Shown: positions 32,930 through 42,400 of the stretch, one piece after another | Layout of the letters: each line of letters begins with the position of its first letter | How positions within the stretch are numbered: the first letter of the stretch is position 1 | Source of the DNA: Pycnopodia helianthoides | Taxonomy: Eukaryota > Echinodermata > Asteroidea > Forcipulatida > Asteriidae | NCBI GenBank assembly: GCA_032158295.1 | Contig: CM063256.1 | Location: forward strand, 13,066,953-13,130,952 | Length of the DNA stretch: 64,000 bases | Direction of reading: 5' to 3' | Made by a program: the position numbers and the translations under genes | Notes under the pieces: model-generated | Database searches by the model: none | Told to the model about the DNA's origin: nothing | The model's input: only the letters and a program-made list of their open reading frames with translations

Positions 32930-33245
32930 TATCCGCACTTTATGTGACCCGACATATACATGAAATAACAAACTTGTGAAAGTTAAGGCTCAGTCGGTCG
33001 TCGGAGTCACGTGAAAATAGTGAAAAACCCCAAATATGTTTTCACTGTTTTCAAACATCGGGTTTTGGACGATTTAAATAAAAAACTGATTGCTTTACTC
33101 ACTTCCTAAAAACTATATAGCATTTCAAGCAAAACTATCTGAATGGAAGTTTTCCACCATGACCTTCTTTATTTCATGTAAGGTATGGACAAGTCCGTGA
33201 TAATTTATATTTTCAATCTTACCAATGTTTGTACACACCCTTTAA
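32930..33245. mobile_element. Degenerate TTAA-ended element abutting a DEPTOR acceptor
   Basis: The core reads AAACTTGTGAAAGTTAAGGC and GTCACGTGAAAATAGTGAAA. The right end is TTTGTACACACCCTTTAA. It stops 41 bp before the DEPTOR exon starting at 33287, so the polypyrimidine region lies just outside it. Confidence 0.62.
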
Positions 33246-33286
33246 CCAATCATCGGCTTTTATTTGTTCATGCTTGTCTTCCCCAG

Positions 33287-33470
33287 ACTAAGTTTTCATT
33301 CATGTATTCCTGCCTTGGTGAAGGACAGACGACATCACCTTCGCATGTACCCCAAGAGTTTCGTTGGCAACGAGGCTGTTGATTGGCTGATCAAAAACAT
33401 CAGCGTCAAGGACAGACCGACGGCGACGCTGATGCTGAATATATACAGAGCCACAATGTTATTCATCATG
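33287..33470 (+). CDS. DEPTOR: DEPTOR exon: first half of DEP1 (contains frameshift)
   Basis: The acceptor is CTTCCCCAG and the donor CATG|GTAACT. The exon opens in the frame ALVKDRRHHLRMYPKSFVGN and then EAVDWLIKN, a clear DEP domain. Near the end the conserved VIHH stretch is read only in a different frame (SHNVIHH). The next exon needs that second frame. A one-base loss in or near the ATATATA run at 33440-33446 would explain it. The region just after the acceptor (LSFHSCIP) is poorly conserved. Confidence 0.85.
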
Positions 33471-36400
33471 GTAACTATTATATTAAATACTTTACAATGT
33501 GGACTTCTCTCGCGCGCAATTTTTTGCTGAGAAAGTCAAGGTCAAGAAAATAGCGTCTGAAGGCCTCCATTCCAATAAGACTGATCAAAAGCTGTGCCAA
33601 ACATAGCAACTGTCATTCATTGACCACCATGTAGGTATTCTTGTTGTTATTCTGGGCCGCTATTAAAGGGGCTATGTCAAAAGCAGGCCTGTGGCTGTTC
33701 ATGGATGTTTATGAACTCTCACACAGTTACAGCGCACATGCTTGCACTCTCCATAGCTATGATACGGAGGGAGGGCTTGTGCTCTGCATAGCTATAATAC
33801 GGAGGGAGGGCTTGTGCTTGCATAGCTATGATACGGAGGGAGGGCTTGTGCTCTGCATAGCTATGATACGGAGGGAGGCTTGTGCTCTGCGTAGCTATGA
33901 TACGGAGGGAGGGCTTGTGCTCTGCGTAGATATGATACGGAGGGAAGGTGCAGTAACTTGGAGCTGCCGACTCTCCCAGAAAGTTCCCTGAAAATACACA
34001 AACCAATCTTTCAATGTTCTAATGAGAACATTTTAAAGTCTCCCTGATTATGGAAACTTTCTAATGTTGGATGTAATTCTAGATATCCTCCTGAATGTTA
34101 CACAAAATCTCCCTAATTGCAAGATGCAAATGTTGGCAGCTCTGAGTAACTGGGAGTAATGATTTCATGTACAGCCGCAGGACTGCTTTGCTCATGACTA
34201 CACAAGCCCCTTTAAAACCTTCCTACTGTCAGTGACTCTTGGCAACATTTTCCAGTGAGTTGACCAACCATTTGAAACCATTCTACTGCCAAGGTTGTGT
34301 ACGGTGGCGCAACAGAACTAACTGTGTACTGTGTACATGCATTCCCTCATGGTATCATATTGCAGGCTGGCATAGTTTATCTATCATTCAAAACCACAGT
34401 GAATGGTATTGAATGGTCAGACAGCAAGAGGGTTAATGCGAAAGAGTGGGAAGTCGGCTACCCTATTGAGCATCATCTGGAGTACACCACAGTCACATAA
34501 CTAAGATGCGGAGTAGCCTGACCTGTAGGCTGCTGCGGTGAGGCCAAGCAGCAGGGTGGAACTGGTTCAGGAGGTACCGTTGACTGCGGGGAAGATCCAT
34601 CTCCAGGAGCTCGATGGTGGTGGGGTCGGCGACAAGGAACATAGATCTGCTGCATGTCTCTGTGTTGTTCACAACATCAGGCCTGGTACTTTAAGGAGAC
34701 CATTGCCTCCGTTGCCCCCGGTCATTGCCTCAATGCCCCTTGAATGGTTCCAATAGAAATTTACAATTTCCTCATAGAGGTGTCCTTTACCAAGGAGAAA
34801 ACCCCTTGGTGCTCTTGCCCCTTTTAAAAAACAAAGCAGTGACCCTGCAATATTTAAGCAGATTGGGTGTCTGGACGCGAGTCTGGGCCTGGGATGGAAG
34901 TTCATGCTACCAATGAGAGGAATCTCAGGGTTAGATTGGATCTTGAGACCCAACCTTGATGTCGCAGACCCTCTTTGAATGTCTGGATTGTCAGCGGATG
35001 GGCAATGTTACTCATGAGCCAATATCAGTTATTAAAAACGAACATTGCTACCCATAGGCTAAAATACGTGTACAAAGCAGTACATAGGAAACATGTGTCT
35101 TGCTTTGCCCTATGCCACACACCTGAGACATGACGCAGCCATCCAAATAGGATATTTTACATTAAGTAGTACCTTTAATGTTCCATACTTTTGGGTCTGA
35201 TTTACGCTTGTGAATGGTGAATGGATTAAGGGCGCTGAGCGATACATTTTTTTCGCAGCAATTAAAGTAGGCGCAAAGTCCATTAAATAGTGCACAAAAG
35301 CCCAGGCGAAATATGAACTGATTTTATTGTTTTTGTCACTAAAACATAAAAATTATGTTACTACCTTGTGTTATCTCTTAAATGGATAACAAATTATTTG
35401 TTTCTAATTTGTTAATTTGTTCCGTTACAGTGTGCGACGACCACGTTTTTAAGGACACCTATCTTTTTTACCGATTCCGAGTTGACGATGGTACCCTGCC
35501 GCATAGCAGAGACACAGAGCTGTACATCAAAAGTCACCAGTTGTATCATGAGTAAGTTGTTCGATTAAAAACCCTCAGTCAAGCCTTGTCTTGATGGTTT
35601 TCTTGTATCTCACCCGGCTAGTAAGATACATGGTGCTTACATGTACTTGCCTTCAGGGCGTTTTAGAAGCCCATAGTCTTCTTAAACATTGTCGGAAGTT
35701 TAACTTTTGTAAGTCGCATCCCAATAAGATGATCTCTGTTGTCCCAGATTTTAAGATTAGCTTGGGTATGATCTGCGGGTTATAATGGCAGTCTCAAGTT
35801 GTAAGATAAGCTTGGGTGTGATCTGCGGGTTATAATGGCAGTCTCAAGTTGTAAGACAAGCTTGGGTGTGATCTGCGGGTTATAATGGCAGTCTCAAGTT
35901 GTAAGATAAGCTTGGGTGTGATCTGCGGGTTATAATGGCAGTCTCAAGTTGTAAGATAAGCTTGGGTGTGATCCCTGGTTATCCAGTCTCCAGTTGTAAG
36001 ATAAGCTTGGGTGTGATCTGCGGGTTATAATGGCAGTCTCAAGTTGTAAGATAAGCTTAGGTGTGATCCCTGGTTATATGGCAGTCTCCAGTTGTAAGAT
36101 AAGCTTAGGTGTGATCCCTGGTTATATGGCAGTCTCCAGTTGTAAGATAAGCTTAGGTGTGATCCCTGGTTATAATGGCAGTCTCAGTTGTAAGATAAGC
36201 TTAGGTGTGATCCCTGGTTATATGGCAGTCTCCAGTTGTAAGATAAGCTTAGGTGTGATCCTGGAGGTTATAATGGCAGTCTCCAGTTGCAAGATAAGCT
36301 TGGTGTGATCCCTGGTTATATGGCAGTCTCCAGTTGTAAGATAAGCTTGGGTGTGATCTGCGGTTATAATGGCAGTCTCAAGTTTTAAGATAAAGTTGGG

Positions 36401-39400
36401 TGTGATCCCTGGTTATATGGCAGTCTCAGTTGTAAGATAAGCTTGGGTGTGATCCCTGGTTATCAGTCTCCAGTTGAAGATAAGCTTGGGTGTGATCTGC
36501 GGGTTATAATGGCAGTCTCAAGTTGTAAGATAAGCTTGGGTGTGATCCTGGTTATAATGGCAGTCTCAGTTGTAAGATAAGCTTGGGTGTGATCCCTGGT
36601 TATATGGCAGTCTCAAGTTGCAAGATAAGCTTGGGTGTGATCCCTGGTTATAATGCAGTCTCAAGTTGTAAGATAAGCTTGGGTGTGATCCTGGTTATAT
36701 GGCAGTCTCAAGTTGCAAGATAAGCTTGGGTGTGATCCCTGGTTATATGGCAGTCTCAAGTTGCAAGATAAGCTTGGGTGTGATCCCTGGTTATAATGGC
36801 AGTCTCAAGTTGCAAGATAAGCTTGGGTGTGATCCCTGGTTATATGGCAGTCTCAAGTTGTAAGATAAGCTTGGGTGTGATCCCTGGTTATAATGGCAGT
36901 CTCAAGTTGCAAGATAAGCTTAGGTGTGATCCCTGGTTATGTGAAAATAATGAGCTCTTTAGAGACGTGCGTAGGAAAGCGTTTTGCATTTGATTCAGGG
37001 TTGCAAGGCAAAGGAAATTTCAGCTTTCCCGCTGGTCAATCCAATGAATCGTTCTCAATTTATTTTGCCAGGTTAACACAGCTCGGCAATAGCTCCATCA
37101 TGAAGGTACACAATGAGCTTGGAACCATGTATGATAAGGTATGATGAGTTTGGGCCAATGAGTCCCGGTTTTTTTGCTTGCCTTTTTATATTTTGTTTTC
37201 TGCATTACAACTTCATCTGACCAAACTTAGGCTATAGATGGTCAGTGAGCCTGTTCCATAAATAAAACAAAACCAGCCCTGTTTGTTGGCAGACATGATG
37301 TTCTTCCTACTTAAAAAGGGGGACTCCAAGGTCAAATTCAGTTTTGTGATCCACTCGTTTTTCTAATAGATAAAAGTCCTTATGAAAATGGGGAAACTAA
37401 TTACAAACTCTCTAACCTCACGTTAAAAATGGGGCAAAAAATGCCAACTTCATTCAAGTGCATTTTTTGTAAAAAAAATAATAAATAAAAAAAACAAATT
37501 GATGATGTCACATTTCAAATATATTTATGGTTTCTACATTTTTTCTACAGATAATTTTCAGTTCAATCTTGAATTTTGATGATACTCAATCAAAAGTAGC
37601 ATTGAATTTGATCTTTCGACTGGCGCAAAAATTCATCTTTGGAATGTACAGATCTATTTGTTTTTGCTGCCCGGTGATGTCTTGTTTCAAATTTCCCTCT
37701 AAAAGTGTATGAAATAAAATGACATTTTACACCATTTTAAATGTTGTCCACGTTTTCATAAGTACTCTATATCTATTGAAAATGGGTGCATCACAAAACT
37801 TAATTTGGACTTGGAGACCCTCTCTAATCTGATTTCTAATCCTGTGTTTTTTTTTCTCAGAAAAAAAACAGCAAAGTTGCTATTTTTAGGCCTTAAATCG
37901 TTTCGGACAGAAGTATTTAAACCCATTTATTGGGTATCCAGTTTATGCCAGGAAGCCGTAACAGCTGCCACGATGTGACTCACAAAACACGCACTGGTCA
38001 GATTAAGGATAATCTTTTAATCATAACAGGATTAACAACTGCCCAAAAAAGGAAAAACAACCCATAATTAGTAGCCACAGTTGGTGAAAGCAAATATCAA
38101 ATGGATTTAAAAATAGCCCGTGTCCAGTAGACATTTTGAGCTGCAAGCCCGGTGGTCTTGTGGATTTTTTCCTCCTGATTGCATGCCCTGTATTGGATTG
38201 ATAAATTCATAGCCATGAATCTGCACATTCGTAAGGTGTACTTTGTATTTTGACCTCCTGTTGGACTTTGTACTGTGTGTGATCCACTTGGTGTGTGTAC
38301 CCTTGCCCTCTGCTGTTTCGCTGACATACAACTGTTCACAGAATCACCGTCTAAAACTCCTCAAAAATGCTTGTGTAAGTCACTGCCACGTACCACTGGG
38401 TGACTCACTCACTGTGTTTTCATTTTTATTTACTTTTATTAATTCATTTATGTCAAAGGTTGTTTTTTTTATATACTCGGTACGGTCTTTGAAACTTAGG
38501 TATTTTTTACTGTTTATTTAACAAAAGTTGTGCACTCACTAAGAAGCAAATGTTTATAATTAAGCTAACTTGAGTAACACCAATCCTAGGAAAGGGAATA
38601 ACAAAAAAGAACCATACAATTAGTTGTTTATTCTTTGCGAGAGAGACACAAATAGAATATTTTTGTAAATTGTCATATCTGATCCCAAGTTTGAGGAGAA
38701 CAAAAACAGCTTTTTTACCCAACTTCCAAAACCGTCATTTTACACTATTTGTGAATGGTCTGACTATTAATCAATGCGTAGCTCATGATTTTGTTTGGCA
38801 TTATTTTCTCTGCTTTTCAGCATTATGGAATTGTAGTATCCGTTCATTATTACCTTTGTTCAGTTGGATTTACTTGTTCATTATACGTACCTGGGCCCAA
38901 TTTCATAGAGCTGCTTAAGCACAAAAAGTAGCTAAGCGCGGCAAAATTATGCTTACCAGAATAAGGTTACCAGCCAAACTACCATGTCTCATGTACAATT
39001 TGTGACTGGTATCCTGCTCATTTCTGCTTAGCAGACAATTGTTAGGCAACATTTTCTGCTTAAGCAGCTCTATGAAATTGGGCCCTGATTACATGGTTTA
39101 CAGGCTCTTGAATTGCTCTGTTTAAATTCCCCGTTGTCATGTTTAATATTGTTTATTACTGTACGTTTATACACTTCATCATAACTTCATCATGATACTC
39201 TACCACTCGACTTGTGGAACACAAAATGCAGCCTGAGACTCTCAAGTCAGCAGCCGACAGATCATTGTACTTTGTTGCACCAAAATTATGGTACAATCTC
39301 CCACCTGCACTCTGTTCTGCAAAATCATTGGATGTTTTTAACTCGTTGACTGCCGGTCATAGATTCGTAGGGCGTTCCCATTTGCCAAGTGCAGTGCCCA

Positions 39401-42400
39401 TGCGTGCATACCAAATAGCTACCATACAAAAAAATTGAACATACACATTCTAAGGATGCCCTGTCCTCACCACTGCCAGAAGCGTATTTGTTGCGTGCTC
39501 AGTGATGCCAGTGTATTTAAATAACAATACAAAGCCCTTTCATTCCCTACGAGTATACTCGCAGAAGCGGTTACACCTGTTACTACAAATATACTCGTAG
39601 GCGGCAGTCAACGTGTTAAAGAGAAAACTTGAAAAAAAAATTTCCCCCATGTTGATTGTTTGCTGTTTGTATACATTTTGTATATTGCATTGTATTGGTC
39701 TTGCTTATGCTTGTATCATCACAAACTGCTTTGATCTGGATGGATTGGTGGTACAGTATATAGATAGTTCCCAGTAGACGCCATCTTTACGGGCAAATTG
39801 CATTTTGGCTTGCAGGTGCGTCAAACGCTCAACTTGTTAACGCAGCCGCGTTGTTAACTGACCAATCCTGCAATGAGTTTCGTGAAATGCGCACGTGTTG
39901 CACGCCGCTCTCACACGAAACGCACGACTGTTTGTTCTAAACTGCCCTTAAAGATGGCCGATTTACGTCACACTGCAACCTATCTATAACATTATGTTGT
40001 ATGTATGTATAATTCACCATTGCCATTAAATCTTTTGTCTTAATTATGTTCATTGTTTGTTTATTCTATTGTGTCGTTTGTAGCTTGGGTCCTTCCTAAC
40101 CCTTGATGTACCCTATCTACAAACAACATATTTTAGGGAGCCCATACAGGACAAGCTGTGCTTTTTATGGACCCCCCTCTACTTCCAAGCTTTGCTGTAA
40201 ACACAAAATCCTTCTCCACCGCATCATAATTTTTTACAATTCCATACTCTCTGCATATAATTGTTCATAATCTTGTTTATACATGTACATGGAAATAAAG
40301 TTCAGTTAATAGTATCCATGTCTAGCTCATTAGAAACTATTTGTATCTAAGATTTGAAACTTTGAATGGTTGGAATGCAATCCAGTGAGGTTTGGGGAGA
40401 CACCATTTACATAAAATCTCTCTCTGAGTTAGGGTTGTAAACACCGGTTCTTTTTTTTAGAATCACGCGCTGGAGATTTTTATATTCATGATAATGTCTC
40501 CGCAAACCTTAACCAACTGTCTGTAGTTGACTGTTTTCCCTTCTTCATTCAGAGTTTTTACGGTACTCAGCTGGTGAACTGGCTGGTGAAGAACGGCACA
40601 TGCTCGTCCAGGCAAGAGGCTGTGGGTCTGGGGAAAGATTTACTGGAGACTGACCTCATTAGACATGGTAAGGCCACTCACATGTTTCCCCCCTTCTTTG
40701 TTAGGGAAAAACAGAATTAGCTGTTGCAAACTCTTACCAACCAAAATGACCTACGGAGAAAAGCCAAAGTGTTGTTAATGGCCTCACATTTGACCCTAGC
40801 GGAGTCTTTTAGCCTTTGAGGAAGACACTGCTAGGGTCGAAACGGAAAGCCATTAACATTTTGTTTTTTATTTCATTTTATTAATAGACAAAATAGAATT
40901 AGCTGTCGCAAACTGCTTATGACCATAAATCCAAAAATCACAAAACAAAGGTAGTTGCCTGACAATTCGACCCTAGCAGACACTCTGCTACGGTCGAAAC
41001 GTCAGGCTGCTAAAAATTATTTTCATTATATTTGTCTTATAATAAAATAAGACAGCCGTTCAAACAAACTGTGTACGAACCCAAATTGCACAGGCCTGAT
41101 ACTTCATTCTTGTAAGGGCAAGGCAGTTTTTTCCTTCCCTAAAGAGCATTCTTTGAGAGAACTCTGAATTTGTACTGGAACATTTCAAGGGGCACCAAGG
41201 CAATGACCAGGGACATGAGGCAATTGACCATATTATTGACGTATGAGGGCGCTTTCAACAGAGACCTTCCTTGCATCACAATTACGCTTTCATCTTAATT
41301 TATAAACTGCCTGTTTGGTGTATACATAAAATATAAAAAAAATAATAAATAGATAAAACAAAATTCCTGTACTTGTTTTGCATCATGTGAACTGGTTCAT
41401 GCGTTAAAAAAAAAGAGGGAAGGGGGGGGGGGGGAGGAATTGCCTTTGTGACATATCAGGCCTGATGAAGGTGTTATAAATGTTGTCAGTGGTTAAGAGC
41501 ACCAAACACAAGTTCTGGGTTCGAGACCCTGTCTTGACACCTTATTAAGCAAGACACTTAATAACCATTGTTGCCTCGTCTTTCGGATGGGACGTTAAGC
41601 CGTCTGGCAGTGCGTTTATCTTCAATTGTCAACAATCTGAAGGCTGCACTCAAAAGTAAGAAGAAATGCAACACAGTGGTATTTGCCTCACAGCAGAGTC
41701 TTTCTTTCTCAAAGGCTAAACATCAACTCAACACAAACACACACCAGTTGGGTGGAAAAGTCAATGTGGACTAAAACAAAAGAAGCAGAGAGCAGACAAC
41801 AAATTCAGAATGTTAACCCTCCTACTGTCAGTGACTCTTGGCAACATTTTCCAGTGAGTTGACCAACCATCTGAAACCATTCGACTGCCAAGGTTGTGTA
41901 CGGTGGCACAACTGTGCACAGAACTAACTGTGTACTGTTACTGTGTACATGCATTCCCTCATGGTATCATATTGCAGGCTGGCATAGTTTATCTATCATT
42001 CAAAACCACAGTGAATGGTATTGAATGGTCAGACAGCAAGAGGGTTAATGAAGAAAAATCAAAATCAAAAAGGAGACTAAAGGAAGGTAAGATGAGTCGG
42101 CTAGCCATGGAAGAGGTAGAAAGAATGTTTGATACACACGTCCAAGCTGCCTAATCTGTTAATCAATGTATTCTCAAATTAATACATAAATCAGTCACCA
42201 TTTAAGAAAGTAGCTGTCAATATTATTGACCAAACTGATTTGATGTTAATTTTCATTTTCCTGATTTCTGTCGTTCATTTTCTAGTAACGACGGAGCATC
42301 ACTTTAAGGATGAACGTCACCTGTATCAGTTCCATCCAGAGCTTGCCCGTCTTAAGGTCATTGACCTCTTAGAGCTGGACGACCGACCGCGAAGCGTGAC

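Larger units (their letters stand above)
20263..33286. other. Interval between the foldback element and the first DEPTOR exon seen
   Basis: No exon was recognised. It should contain the DEPTOR promoter and a short first coding exon of about 40 codons ending in phase 2. Repeats listed separately occupy part of it. The stretches 22110-22930, 24200-25780, 26160-27140 and 31290-32310 showed nothing beyond low-complexity tracts such as GTTTG repeats near 26697-26775. Confidence 0.5.

Noticed and set aside
35750..36941. A CRISPR-like array
   Set aside because: The units are contiguous with no unique spacers, and the DNA is animal intron. It is a minisatellite.
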